Assembly (NCBI GenBank): GCA_025594325.1
Contig: JANHCV010000004.1
Span: 744,001-808,000, forward strand
Direction: 5' to 3'
Length of the DNA: 64,000 nt
Source of the DNA: Blastocladiella emersonii ATCC 22665
Taxonomy: Eukaryota; Blastocladiomycota; Blastocladiomycetes; Blastocladiales; Blastocladiaceae
Below the pieces are notes generated by a model. It did no database searches. It worked only from the letters and a program-made list of their open reading frames with translations, and was not told where the DNA came from. Shown piece after piece: positions 30,401 to 41,878 of this stretch. How positions within the stretch are numbered: position 1 is the first letter of the stretch; the number at the start of each line of letters is the position of its first letter. A program made the translations under genes and the position numbers.

Positions 30401-32267
30401 ACTTTAGCACAACACGATCAAACGTGCGAAACATGGCCTCGGTGATGTTGTTGGTGTTGCTGAGTGCAGGCGCGATCTCAGTCGAGCCCGTTGCGTCGAC
30501 GATGTACGCTACACAGGAGCCACATGGTCAGTTGCCTTGCACATGTGGTGTGACCCATGCAAACAACGTACGCAGCCACGTTGGCGAGAACCAGTAGCGC
30601 TGGAAGTACTCGACCCAGGACTCGTGCTCGAGGAGAGCGAGCGACGGTTACCGCGAACCAGGTCGACGAGGACATCCACGACACGCTCGCGGAACGCCTT
30701 GAGGAACGCGACGAGCGTTTCCGTCTTGATGTCCGATGAGACGAGGACGGCAACGGGGAGCCCGCGGCTACACAATTTGACAACGGCTGGGTCAGTACAA
30801 CGCTGTCGCGCGGCGCGTTGAGAGAGAGGGAGGGCGCGCACCCTTGCGGGTTGAAGATCGTGAGGATCGTCATGGGGATCGAGCCCGAGCTCTTGTGCCG
30901 GTGCGAGCTGTCGATTCCCGTCGGCGCGCCGCGATGGTAGGCGAGCCACCAGAGCGCGGCATTGTCGGTCATGAAGGCGACCGCGAATGGCGCACGGGTG
31001 TAGTGGATGACCTTGGCCGTGTTGTCGGCGACGATCTTGTCCACGACGTCGAGCATGAGCTTGAACTTGTTCGAGTGCGCATGGCTATGGCAGTCGCCGA
31101 TCTGGTTCTCGCTTGGGCGGCGGTACTCGGGGATGTTGCGCTCCTTGCAGAAGAACAGGACCTCTACAAGAGGCGGCGGACGGTTCGTTAGACTCGCGAC
31201 GCGGACAGCGGGGACGCGTTGGCGGATCGTACCATTGATCAAGGCGCGTCGGGTGAGGCTGAAGTCGAGCTTGCGGCGGTTCATGAACTTCTCGACGAGC
31301 GGGGAGATCTTGAGCTGTTTGAGCGGGATGACGTCGGTGTGGTCGTCGTAGAAGCGGACGAGCGCGGTCTTGAGGTCGCGGGCGTAGATGTAGATGGAGA
31401 TCGTCACGGGGCATGTACGCCGCGGGGCGTTGCCACGCTTGCCGACGGGTAGCGCATGCCACTCGGCGACTGCCTTGGCGTCGTCATCGGAGATCGGGCA
31501 GGACGGGCGACTGAGGCAACCGTAGCGGGCGCGGTAGACGAGATTGTCGTTGTCGGGCAGGTAGGGGACCGCGAAGGGGATGCACGGGATCGAGATGCGG
31601 GGATCTGGGTGCGGGATGTTGGACGTCTGCGTGATAACGACGTCGGGCGAGAAGTCGGTGCTGTCGAACGTGAAGTCCTGGTGCATGGTGTTGAAGAAGT
31701 GCGGGATGTCGGACACGGGCACGCGGAACGTGCGGCTACGAGCGATGCAAGCGGACGTGAGTTTCCCATGGATCGGCCGACACGATGTGCAGGCGTGGTA
31801 TATCGCTTACGTTGGGTTGTTAGACTTGGTCGTGTCCCTCAAGGCGACAGCCTTGAACGAGCGGGTCATGTCCTCGCGCTGGGGCGGCCGAGGGGCGACG
31901 GCGCTTGCGACAGACCGGTCCATGTGCGCCTTCATGATGTCGCCGCCCATGAGGAGCATCTGGCCGAGATGATCAGATAGTCGGCCGACGGCCGTGTTGG
32001 CGTCGGTAGCGGCGAGGAGGCGGTCGATCTCGTCAAGGCCGTCGTCTTCATGGCCCGCCACATTTTCTCCTCCTCCTCCTCCTCAAAGTCAGACGACACG
32101 TCGTCGGCACGGGGTTCGGGAACACGCGCAGCGGCGATAGAAGGGTCGGGAAACTTGGGCGGGCGACCGCCGCGGTTGGCGGTGGTCCGAACGGCAGCTT
32201 GCGTCGCGCGCCTGGCGCCACCGCCACCGCCGTGAAGGGCGGGAGACGACGAGGGCGGTGCCGTCAT
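27415..32267 (-). CDS. MULE transposase with SWIM zinc finger and C-terminal USP-like peptidase domain
   Basis: Starts at ATG 32267 and ends at TAG 27415. Supported exon pieces: start to 31811; 30842-31735; from 30766; a large exon around 27979-30300; and two C-terminal exons. Clear introns include 31736-31810 and 30767-30841. The transposase core has GIDSSHRHKSSGS (first Asp), GLPVAVLVSSDIKTETL, and ALSNTNNITEAMFRTFDRV before a SWIM finger (HRCTCRASRDHNQVCAHLIA). After an acidic, Pro-rich linker comes CPFDALFTALLWV, then CxxC pairs, then YYHPSERTAHYTSAF and GGSWWYFDDM. That is the Cys box, zinc ribbon and His/Asp box order of ubiquitin-specific proteases. Apparent single-base frame breaks near 32065 and 30640 leave its activity in doubt. 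Confidence 0.75.
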
Positions 32268-32289
32268 CGCAATGTTGGGCAGGGCACGA

Positions 32290-32555
32290 TGCAGGGAGTG
32301 GTGCGAGCGTGCGTGTGCAGTTACGGGTGAGGAGGGCGCAAACTGAGGGAGATAGAGCGTGCGAAGCGAGTTCCTCGGTGGATCCGCACGAAGCCTCGGC
32401 GGGTCCGCACGGGGCCACGGCCAGCCCGCCCCGCGTCTCGGCCGATCCGCTCCTTCCCTCGGCGCGTCCGCACGGAGTGTCGGCAGGTGCGGAAAAATCC
32501 CCTCGGCAGCTCAGCTTTTTTAGCCGGCAGGTCCCATAAATCCCTCGGAATAAAC
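32290..32555 (-). repeat. Right terminal inverted repeat, 266 bp
   Basis: Reverse complement of 26037-26302, with no mismatch seen in the stretches compared by eye. It ends ...CCTCGGAATAAAC at 32555 and lies 22 bp upstream of the transposase ATG, so it probably contains the element's promoter. Confidence 0.95.
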
Positions 32556-32564
32556 AAAACACGC

Positions 32565-32575
32565 CTTGTTCATCG
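32565..32575. repeat. Right target-site duplication, CTTGTTCATCG
   Basis: Exact copy of 26019-26029. It lies about 150 bp before the BRF1 start, so the element was inserted into the intergenic space between HSE1 and BRF1. Confidence 0.85.
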
Positions 32576-32727
32576 CGCTCGGCTCCCGCTCCCCGGCTGC
32601 TTCCAACGACCGACCACCACTCTTCCTGCAACGCATCAACTGCTGGCCCCGTCCGGCCTGACTCGCACCACCCTTATCGCATCCACCTCCGACTCGATCC
32701 CTACCCCCACCACCGCGACTCGACTCG

Positions 32728-35673
32728 ATGCCGCTCCTCACCCAGTACAAGTGCACCTGTCCCGACGGGCACCCGGCGGCTATCCAGAGCGACACGGCCT
32801 CGGGCACCTCGTTCTGTGCCGAGTGTGGCACGGTACGTCGTCCGCCGAGCGGACCCATGCATCCCTGTCCCGCCGATCGCCCGCTGATCCGTTCCCGAAA
32901 TCCGTCCAGGTCCTCGAGGAGAATGAGATTGTGGCCGAGGTCACCTTCGTCGAGGGCGGCAACGGCGGGTCCATGGCGCTCGGCCGCCGCATCAACGCCG
33001 ACAATGCCAACCGCCACGTCGGGCCCGGCTTTGGTCGCGGCATGGGCGGCCGGAACCCCGTCGCCGATGGTGCCTCTTGACCGTGGCCGTGCCCTGATGA
33101 ACCACCACTAACCACCACGACGTGTAGCCCGGCAGACCATCTCGCAGTACGCGTACGCGCTGGGCGTGGGCCGCGAGGCCGTGATCGAGATGGCGCACCG
33201 CATCTACAACCTGGCGTACCTGCAGAACCTGACCAAGGGCAAGCGCAAGGCGCAGGTGTGTGCCGTGTGCCTGTACATCGCGCTGCGCAAGGAGCAGGCG
33301 CCCGTGATGCTGATCGAGCTGGCCGACCTGGTCCAGACGTCCATCTTCCGGCTCGGCACGCTGTTCCAGCTGTTCCGGCGCGAGTTCCCCGCCGTGGCCC
33401 GCGTCGAGGACATTGACCCGTCCATCTACATCCACCGGTTCGCTACGATGCTCGAGTTTGGTGACCGCACCCTCGCCGTCGCCAACGACGCCCTGCTCCT
33501 CGTCAAGCGCATGAAGCTCGACTGGATCGCCGACGGACGCAGGCCCGCGGGCATCTGCGGCACCGCCCTCCTCATCGCCGCCCGCATGCACCACTTCCAC
33601 CGCACCATCAAGGAGATTGTCCATATCGTGAAAATGTCCGACACCACGGTCAAGCAGCGCCTGCGCGAGTTCCAGAGCACCGCCGCCGCCATGCTCTCGG
33701 TCGCCCAGTTCCGCGAAAAGTTCGACTCCAACGACGTCGAGGCCTTCCTCCCGCCCTCGTTTGTCAAGCACCGCGTCGACGAGATCAGGGGCGCCGGCGG
33801 CAAGGTCGTCGTCGACCGCCCCGACGTCACCGTCCCCGAGTCGGCCAAGAAGAAGAAGACGGCGGCCGCCGCGGCCGCGACCGACTCGGACGAGGAGGTC
33901 CTCGAGAAGGACTCGTCCGACGACGACGACGAGATGCAGCCCGACTCCGATTCCGACGACGAGGAGGAGACGGTCGCCGCGACCATCGCCACCACCCGCC
34001 GCCGCGCCGCCAAGGCCAAGGCCACGGCCAAGCCCGCGTCGCAGCAGCAGCGCCAGGTCCTCACGCCGCCCGCGACCCAGCAGCAGCAGCCGCCGCGCCC
34101 GCGCGCACGCAAGACCACGCGCCGGTCCGCCATGTTCGTCACGTCGTCCGACGACGAGGACAGCGACAAGGAGGCCGCCGCCGCCGACGAGTCCGACTCG
34201 GAGAACGAGGCCATCGGCGCGGCGGCGGCGTCGCGCAAGAAGGCGGCCAAGGCCAAGAAGCAGCGCAAGCCCGCTGCCGCCACGCGCACCCGGAAACGCA
34301 CCGTCGTCGACTCGGACGAGGACAACGACGAGGCCGAGAAAAAGGACGGCGCCACGGGCAGCGAGGAGGAGGACGAGGAGGACGACTACGAGGCGGAGCT
34401 CGGCCGCAACATCGAGCGGCTCAGCCGCAAGCTGCTGTCGAGCACCGCGGCGTCCGAGGCCAACAGCAAGAAGAAGCGCAAGCCGGCCGCCGCTGCCGAG
34501 GGCGACGACGACGACGAGGCCGAAACGGCGTCGACGTCCGCGAAGCCGAAGCCCAAGGCGCGGCGCAAGCGCGCGCGCGCTCGCGAGCCCGCATCGGAGG
34601 CGGCGGAGCCCGAGGTCGACCCGATCCCGCTGTCGTCCATCATCTCGGAACTCAGCCGCAACCTGCCCAAGAACTCGTCGACGCAGGGCACCTTCACCGA
34701 GGTGCACGCGGGCGCCATCAAGAAGCCGTCGGAGCTCGACCCGCTCAGCGAGATCCTGCCCATGTCCAAGCTGATCGCGCAGGCGCAGGCCGACGCCGCG
34801 GCCGCGGCTGCCGCCGGCGGCGAGGGGGAAGAGGGCGAGGCCATGGCGCTCGATCCCGAGGACGAGGAGGACGACGAGGAGGCGGTCATGGCGATTGACG
34901 AGGACGACGACGACGAGGAGGGCATCGAGGCGCCGTTCCCGACGCCCGCGGCCACGGGGCAGCTCCCGCCGCCGCCGTCGCTCAAACTCACGCCCGCGGC
35001 CGTCGCGGGGCTCGAGCTCGTGACCGACCTCGGGGTCGCGCCGCCCGACCCGGACCGCGGGCGCGTGACGCTGACCGAGGCCGACATGCGGCTCAGCGAC
35101 CTCGACGACGACGACGACGTCAAGAACGCCATGGTGCCGCTCGACCAGGTCGAGGCCCGCACCCACGTGTGGCACTCGCTCAACTACGACTGGATGCAGG
35201 CGCAGGCCGAGAAGCAGCGCCGCGCCGAGGCCGCGCTCGCCGCCGGCGGCGCCGCGGGGAAGCCACGCCGCAAGCGCAAGGCCCGCGCTGACGGCGCGGG
35301 TGGCGGCGGTGGTAGCGGCGCGGGCGGGCACGATTTCGGGTCGGCCGCCGAGGCCGTCCACTCCATGGCCCAGCAGCGCATCTCGACCAAGGTCAACCAG
35401 TCGCAGCTCGCGGAGCTGTTCGACTTTGACTCGATGCTCAAGGGCGCCGGCGCCGGGGCCGGCGCGCGCGCCATGCTGCCCAACGACGAGGACAGCGGCG
35501 GCGCTGTCGCTGGCGGCGCGAACGGTGCGGGTGGCCCGTACGACGACTGGTACGGCGACGAGTACGACGAGGAGCCGTACGCGGCGGGCGGCGCCGGTGC
35601 CGGGCTCGAGCACGACGACGATTACGGCGCGGACGGCGGCGCGCAGTTCAGCGACGGCGAGGCCGAGGTGTAG
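32728..35673 (+). CDS. BRF1: TFIIIB subunit BRF1
   Basis: Exons 32728-32832, 32910-33069 and 33128-35673, with introns of 77 and 58 bp; 936 residues. The N terminus is a zinc ribbon (CTCPDGH..., CAECGT). Two cyclin-like TFIIB repeats follow: ISQYAYALGVGREAVIEMAH with VCAVCLYIALRKEQAP, and FATMLEFGDRTLAVANDALL with ICGTALLIAARMHHF and MSDTTVKQRLREF. The C-terminal half is a very long Asp/Glu/Ser/Lys/Ala-rich region. It contains a Brf1-homology-like segment near residues 700-760 (LTEADMRLSDLDDDDDVKNA, then WHSLNYDWMQAQAEKQRRAE). The factor recruits RNA polymerase III with TBP and Bdp1. It is longer than yeast Brf1 (about 600). Confidence 0.92.
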
Positions 35674-36309
35674 AGAGTGGGTGTGGTGAACGAGGAGCGT
35701 GGGTGTGTCAGGGGACGGGGGCGGGTGGGTGCGTCGGCCGGCGGAGGGTGGCGCAGCGCAGCACACACGCGCAGCATCGATCGCGATGAATACAGTGCAC
35801 TGGTTGCGAACAACAAAAATCAGGAAGGAAAGTGCTTGCGGCTGCGGTGGGAAGGTGCCGCGCACGGTGCGCTGCGCCGCGTGGGAACCCGGGAGCGGCC
35901 GGAGCTGCGCGCGTGTCTCGCGGAAGGTGCGAGACGCGTTTCCCTCGCGACGCGTCGCTGTGCGCTGGTCCCCTTCATGAGTTAGAGTTGACGGCCACGA
36001 CGAGGTCGCTGGCAAGGTTATATTTTCTCACACCCCGAAGCAAAGTCAAACACGCCCGAATTTGATTGGTGCGCGTGAGAGTGCACACGCAGAGTGCGCA
36101 CGCAGCACAAGGCGAGCGAATTCGACGCAGCAGCGCCACCGCTTGCGCGCGGGGGATTCACACGCTGGCCGGCCGCCGCCCTCAAAGTCCCTCGCCACCC
36201 CCGGCCGCCCTCCTCTCTCTCTCCTCGCATCAACCAACGTATCACACGCACGCACGCAAGCAGACTTTGCACCACCACCCTCCTTTCCTCGCATCCTCAC
36301 TTAGCAGCC
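35674..36309. other. Intergenic region with ACGCGT elements
   Basis: Promoter of the PH-domain gene. ACGCGT occurs at 35934 (in GCGAGACGCGTTTCC) and 35950. A pyrimidine-rich leader (CTCTCTCTCCTCG near 36215) precedes the start codon. No coding frame is supported. Confidence 0.5.
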
Positions 36310-38762
36310 ATGGCCACCGAGACCGCCGCCGCTGCTGCCGCCTCGCCCAAGCTCCCCGAGCTCGCGCTCCCGACGCTGGCCGCCCCCGAGGTCCCCGCCA
36401 AGGACACGCCGGTTGCTGCTGCTGAAGCTGCTGCTGCGCCCGAGGTCGCTGCTGCCGCTACCGAGGAGGCCGCGTCGTCGGACGCCGCCATCCTGCCCGT
36501 TACCGAGGCGAGCGACGAGGAGGCCAAGAACGAGGAGACGTCGACCGAGGCCGCCGCCGTCGAGGCCCCGGCGCCCAAGCCCAAGAAGAAGCTGCTCGAC
36601 GTGTTCCGCCGCAACAAGTCGGCGTCGCCCATCACGGCCGAGCCCGCTGCCTCGACGAGCGAGGCCGAGGTCGCTGAGCCCGCCGCGGCCGTCGAGCCCG
36701 AGGCTGCCGCTGCTGCTGAGGGTACGCTTCGCTCTCTACGCTTAACCTTGTTGCCGCCGTGCTCGCTGGCGCAGTCGCTCCCGCTGCTGCGCGTTCCGCC
36801 ACCGCCCCCTCGCCGCGTCGCAGCCACTCTTTGCCGAGCTTGTGCTGCTGTGCACGACAACAAGCCACCGCCTCCCACTCTGCCGCCGACGCCGCACTTC
36901 ATGAACATCGCCGATGCGGCGGTGCGTCACTCCCTGTGTGGCGAACGAGCACGAGGGCGGCGGGTGGCGTATCGCGCGAGCTGTGGCGACGAGCGACTGC
37001 TGCGCCGCACCGACTTGCCGTGTTTGGGTCGATCGAATTCTCATCACTCACACCTCGCCCCTCGCTCGCGTCCGTAGAGCCCGCTGCTGCCGAGACCCGC
37101 GAGCCCGCGACGGCCGAGGAGGAGCCCCGCGTCAAGTCGCCCATCGCCACCACCTTCACGCGCCTGTTCAAGCCCAAGGCCGCCAAGGCCAAGAAGGACG
37201 CGGCCGCCGCCGCCGCGCCCGCGGTTCCCGCCGCCGAGGACGAGGTCGTGGACCTGACCCCGGCCGCCGCCGCCGTCGAGGCTGCCGTCGCCGAGGTGCA
37301 GGCCGAGGCCGAGGCCGCCGTCGAGACGACCGAGGCTGCCGTCGAGGAGTCGGCCGCTGCCGCCGAGGACAAGGCCGAGGAGTCGGCTGCCGCCGTCGTC
37401 GAGGAGGCCAAGAAGGAGAAGGCCAACTTCTTCGACCGCATCTCGTCCACGCTCCGCCGCCCGTCCAAGGCCCCCAAGCCCGCCGCCGCCACCGAGGCGT
37501 CCGCGACCGAGGAGGCTGCTGCCCCCTCCGCGCCGGCCGAGGAGGAGGCTGCTGTCGCTGAGACCGAGACCGCTGTCGCCGCCGAGGAGGCCGCCGCTGC
37601 GCCCGTCGAGGAGCAGGAGGCGGCCGAGCCCGCCGCCGCCAAGACCGAGGAGACCCCCGCCGCCGCTGCGACCCCCGTCGCCAGCAAGCGCGAGTCGGGC
37701 CTCTTCTCCAAGCTCACCCTCACCCTGCGCCGCGGCGGCAACTCGCCCAAGTCGCCCGAGCCCGCGGCCGAGGAGCCCATCGTTGCCGTCGAGGAGCGCC
37801 CCGTCGAGGCTGCTGCCGAGGAGACCCCCGCCGTCGCTGCCGCTTTGGCCGAGGCCACGGCCCCCGAGGTCGTCGAGGGCGAGATCATGAGCGACGCCGA
37901 GCCCGCCATCGCCGCGACCCCGGCCCCCGCTGCCGCCCCCAAGCCCAGCGTGTTCCGCCGCCTCACCCTGTTCCGCAAGGAGCGCAAGGAGGCCGCCGCA
38001 GACGAGTCGGCCGACGAGCAGGAGGAGCCCGTCGCCGCCGTCGCGGCCGAGCCCGCCCTCGCCGCTGTTGTCGAGGAGGAGGCGGCTGCGCCCGCCGCCA
38101 CCGCGTCGTCGCCGCACGGCGCCGTCGTGCACGCCGGGTACCTGCTCAAGTCGGTCGGCCTGACGCGCGGCATCCACCGCCGGTACTTTGCCCTGTTTGA
38201 CCACGGCGTGCTCGCCGCCGCGACCCACTCGCTCGACGCTGGCGCCACCCCGTCCAAGATCTACGCCCTGTCGACGGCCTCGGCCGCCGTCGTCCCCGCG
38301 CCCGCGGCTGCCGGCGGCGCGCGCCTCGAGTACGAGTTCGAGGTCAAGGTGTCGCCCAAGAAGTCGCTCCGCCTCGTCGCTAACACCCCCGCCGAGCGCG
38401 ACGCGTGGATCGCCGCGATCATTGAGCAGGTCGAGGCCCTCAAGGACGCCGAGATCGCTGCCAAGGAGAAGGCCGAGGCCGAGGCGGCTGCGGCTGCCGC
38501 TGCCGCGGCGGTCGTCGCTGACCAGGAGGCGTCCCGCGACATTCGCGTGTCCGAGGAGTCGGAGCAGGCCGCCGCCGCCAAGGAGGAGACCGCCGAGGTC
38601 GTCCCCGAGAAGAAGAAGGCCGAGGAGGCGAAGGAGACCGCCGCCGCCGAGGTCCCCGAGGTCGAGGCGACCCCCGTCGTCGCCGCCGTCGAGTCCAAGA
38701 CCGCCGAGGAGGAGCCAACGCCCGCTGCCGAGGCCGCCGCTGCCGCGCCCGCCGCCGTCTAA
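36310..38762 (+). CDS. PH-domain protein with repeated basic amphipathic motifs
   Basis: Exons 36310-36721 and 37078-38762; 698 residues. The intron is 356 bp, much longer than the others here. The protein is Ala/Glu/Pro-rich with five spaced basic motifs: KKLLDVFRRNKSASPI, TTFTRLFKPKAAKAKK, NFFDRISSTLRRPSKAPK, GLFSKLTLTLRRGGNSPKSP and SVFRRLTLFRKERKEA. A PH domain spans about residues 485-580 (VHAGYLLKSVGLTRGIHRRY through ERDAWIAAIIEQVEAL). The acidic tail is coiled-coil-like. The basic helices plus PH domain suggest a membrane-peripheral protein, such as an eisosome or cortical protein, by analogy only. No orthologue was recognised. Confidence 0.7.
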
Positions 38763-39091
38763 GTGGCCGCACGGTGTCGTCGTCGTCGGCGAAGCGGTTG
38801 GGCGGCGCGCTTCAAACCCGTTCCCCGCGCGCTCGACCGCCCCTCGACTCCTCCCTTCTTCCTTATATAGACGCTAGCCCTCCTTGGTCACTCGATTCCT
38901 CTCGCATCCTGTTCTGTTCCACTCATTCATTCTGTCATGTTGTATTGCACGTTTGCTCTTTCGGTTAATCAAAACGATTTCGGATCAAACTCGGTTACGG
39001 GACATAAGCGACGCGACGCGACGCGTTCTCGCGACACGGACAGCGCAGGAAGCGAACGAGATCGATGAAGACAAAATTGAACAGACAAAAC
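38763..39091. other. Intergenic region between convergent genes
   Basis: 3' flanks of the PH-domain gene and tandem copy A. The middle is AT-rich (38880-39000), consistent with terminators of both genes. A GCGACGCGACGCGACGCG run lies at about 39007-39026. Confidence 0.45.
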
Positions 39092-41828
39092 TCACGAACG
39101 CGCGCTCTCGTACGCGCTCCACCCGACGGGCGCGACGCGCTTGAACTCGGCCACGCACTCGGACCGGCCCGACTGCTTGAACTTGTTGACACTGCGCTTG
39201 ATCCACGCCGCGTCGCGGACCGCGTCGAGCGCGCCGTCGGGCACCTGGCGCCAGAAATCGGCCATGACGGGACACCCCTTCTTCGAGATGGTGCTGAGCA
39301 GCGCGCCGAGATCCGCGCCGATCAGGACCCGCACCAGCTCGCGCACGGGGAACTGGACGTGGTGCGCGCGGCAAGCCGCGGGCATCGCCGCCTGCGCCTG
39401 CGCCTGCGCCTTCTTGCTGCGGCTCCCGCCGCTCGTCTTGTTGAACGGCTGGTCGAGCCGCGTGCTCAGCTCGAACAGGCGCCGGATCGCCGTCTTGCTG
39501 AACTCGGGCAGCTGCGCAAGCCCAACGCCGCGCGCGCCCAGCAGGTCGCGCAGCGTCGCGAACCACGGCGACTGGCCCGACAGCGTGCACTGGTTGCACG
39601 TCCGCGCGGCGACGCCATCGATGGCCGAAGTGTACTCGAGCACCGCGCGCAGCTTGCACCCGCTGGCATCGAACTGCGCGGCGACCATGATCCCGAGCAG
39701 CTTGCGCGCGAGGGACGCGTTCCCCGCGACCTGCGCGAGCGCGCGGGCCCGCGTCGCCGGGTGCTGGAACCCGCCGACGACGAGCCAGTGCGCGCACGTG
39801 TACCCCTCGCAGTCGGCTTCCTTGGCGCGGTTGAGGACGGCGACCATGAGGTCGAACAGCGGCGCGATTTTGTCTGCGATCGTGAGGCCGGCGAACACGG
39901 ACGCGAAGCGGCGGCCCGGGTCGGCGAGCGGCTGCGTCTTGAATGAGTTGGGGTCGCGGCCCGCGTGGATGATGGCTGCGAACCGGCCCGTGAGCATGGG
40001 CAGCTCGCTGGGCAGTTCCTCCTGCGCAAACTCGAAGAGACGCCGCGCGTTAGCCATGCCGGGCGAGTGGTGCATGAGACAGGCGTAGAAGGCTATACAC
40101 GCGCACGCGAGAACGTTAGTTAGTTAGGGAGAGCCGCGCGCTCGCAAACGCTCGCGTACCATGCTCGACAACTGTCGCGAGCTGCGACCCGATCCGCGAG
40201 AGCACCTCGTCCTTGAACCCGGGGAGCACCAGGTCGGCGCTGCGGTTGAGCACGCGGGTCAAGAGGAACCCAAGCGTGTCCGTGTCGAGCAGCTGGTCGG
40301 CCTCGAAGACACTGAGTACGTCGCTGGCGCCGATGCCACCAACCACATTCTGCCGAACCAAGACTGCAAGTTCAGCCCGCTGCTCGGGCTTCGCGCTTGA
40401 GAGCAGCTTCTTCGAGTAACGTGTGAGCGCGTGCGACAGGACCTCGTGCATGTGCGGCTTCATGAGGTGCGAGAGCAGGTTCGCGGCGAGAAGCATGTTG
40501 GCGAGGGGCTCCGCCGACTGCATGAGCCAGTCGAGCGTGCGCGTCACGTCAGCGGCGGCCTCGGACTTCTTGGGAAAGTGGTGGTTGAGGACGGCGCTCG
40601 GAAGATAGTGGCCCAAGCCCAAGCGGAGCATGCAGGGCACGTCGAGCGCGATGCCCAGGTCGGTCACGCCCTCGAGGAATCCGGGCTTCCACGAATAGAC
40701 GGCAAGCAGCGCGAGGTAGTCGACGAAGCGCATTGGTTCAGGTGTCGCGCAAAAGTGAGAGATGGACGAGCCGACGTTTGAAGGGTGTGTGAAAAACCAC
40801 TCGGTGCTCTTGATCTCGAGCAGCTCGGGCGCCCATTCGACCGTGGCTTCGAGCGCCCAGCGCGCCGACGTCGCGTCGCACTGCGTCGAGGTCCAGTAGA
40901 GCAGCCGCAGCTGGCAGTACACGGGCGACTCGGTGCACGACGGGATCCGCGGCGGCTTGCGGTGGTACGCGCGGTCCTCGAAGTAGTCGAGGTCGTCGTA
41001 TTCGGGCTCGCTCCCGTCGACGTACGGTTCCTCCGAGTCGTCGTAGTAGGCGTCGGAAAACTCGGAGTCGTACTCGTCGTCGTCCTCGTCGTCGAAATCC
41101 GAGTCGGTTTCCTCGTCCGAGTCCGAGTGCTCCGACAAGTCGTCTCCGTTGTTGCCGCCGCCATGGTTCAAGTTAGCGGCACCCGCGTTGGCGGCCGTCG
41201 CGTTAGCAGCAGTCGGAGCGGTAGCGGTCGTGTGGATAGCGGAAGCGATGGCGCCCGATCCAGTTGAAGCGCCCGACTTCGGAGCGGCGGGCGGCGTAGG
41301 CTTGCCGAGCTCGTTCGTCGGGCGCGAAACGAGCGCGAGGAGCTTGTCCGGGTTCGACGCCCAGCTCGCGCGCAGCGGCTGCATGATGTCGAGGAAGACG
41401 TTCGACGCGGCGAGGAAGAAGTTGCGGTTGGGGCGCTTCGTGGAGTAGTCCTTGGAGTGGTACAGGTAGCCGCCCAAGTCGGTCTCGGGGAGCTCGTCAG
41501 GGTGCGTCCAGCGGAGCTCGTCGTCGTCCAAGACGCTCCGCAGCCACGGCGTCAGGCGGCGCCGGTTCCACACGCGCTTGACGCCCCATTCGGAAACAAT
41601 GTCGTGGAACTCGCGCGTCGCGGTGGAGACCTCGTCGCGCGGGTCGGCAACCTGGAGCACCGTGATGAGAAGCTCGGACGGAAGCAGGCTGAACTCGAAC
41701 TCGAACTCGAACTCGAACTCGTCGGCGACGCCGCCTGAAAGCGCGAGGTCGTCGGTATTCGCGCCGAGATCGGAATGCAGCAAGTTTTGATTCATAATGT
41801 GTTCATTCGATTGCATGGTAGGGGGCAT
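39092..41828 (-). CDS. Tandem family copy A (F-box-like), intact
   Basis: Exons 40160-41828 and 39092-40092; intron 67 bp (donor GTACGC, acceptor TATAG); 889 residues. The N terminus is MPPTMQSNEH..., then an EFEFEFEFEF tract from a GAACTC microsatellite. It is followed by LLPSELLITVLQVADPRDEV, which resembles an F-box helix pair, and VKRVWNRRRLTPWL. An acidic Asp/Glu/Ser/Tyr insert (residues ~230-290) separates this from helical repeats (CQLRLLYWTSTQCDATSARW, YLALLAVYSWKPGFLEGVTD). Exon 2 has CNQCTLSGQSPWFATLRDLL and ends WSAYESARS. If the F-box reading is right, the protein may recruit a substrate to an SCF ligase. Confidence 0.7.
41691..41731. repeat. GAACTC hexanucleotide repeat inside copy A
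   Basis: About six units, coding (Glu-Phe)n on the minus strand. It is in frame, so unit changes only alter the EF tract length. Confidence 0.85.
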
Positions 41829-41878
41829 GGACGAATGAGCGACGCCTCGAGTTTCGACCTCGATCGGACGTTTCGCTC

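Larger units (their letters stand above)
26030..32564 (-). mobile_element. Full-length Mutator-like DNA transposon (MULE)
   Basis: A 6,535 bp element. It has inverted repeats of 266 bp (26037-26302 and 32290-32555) that are near-identical where compared. Both are extended by a few imperfect outer bases (GTAAATA on the left, GCGTGTTTT read inward from the right). Both ends begin with G and are flanked by an 11 bp direct duplication. One long minus-strand gene (27415-32267) codes a MULE-type transposase with a SWIM zinc finger and a C-terminal peptidase-like domain. The near-identity of the repeats points to a recent insertion. A KDZ/Zisupton-like assignment is the main alternative, since those also carry SWIM and peptidase domains. 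Confidence 0.9.

Noticed and set aside
32992-36015. A 1007-codon open frame on the minus strand opposite BRF1
   Set aside because: A shadow of the GC-rich BRF1 coding frame; its low-complexity text has no domain, while the plus strand holds a clear TFIIB-type protein with splice sites.
36722-37077. Reading the long PH-gene intron as coding
   Set aside because: The frame is open to its end but the text is unlike the flanking Ala/Glu protein, and clean GTACGC and CGTAG splice sites bound it.
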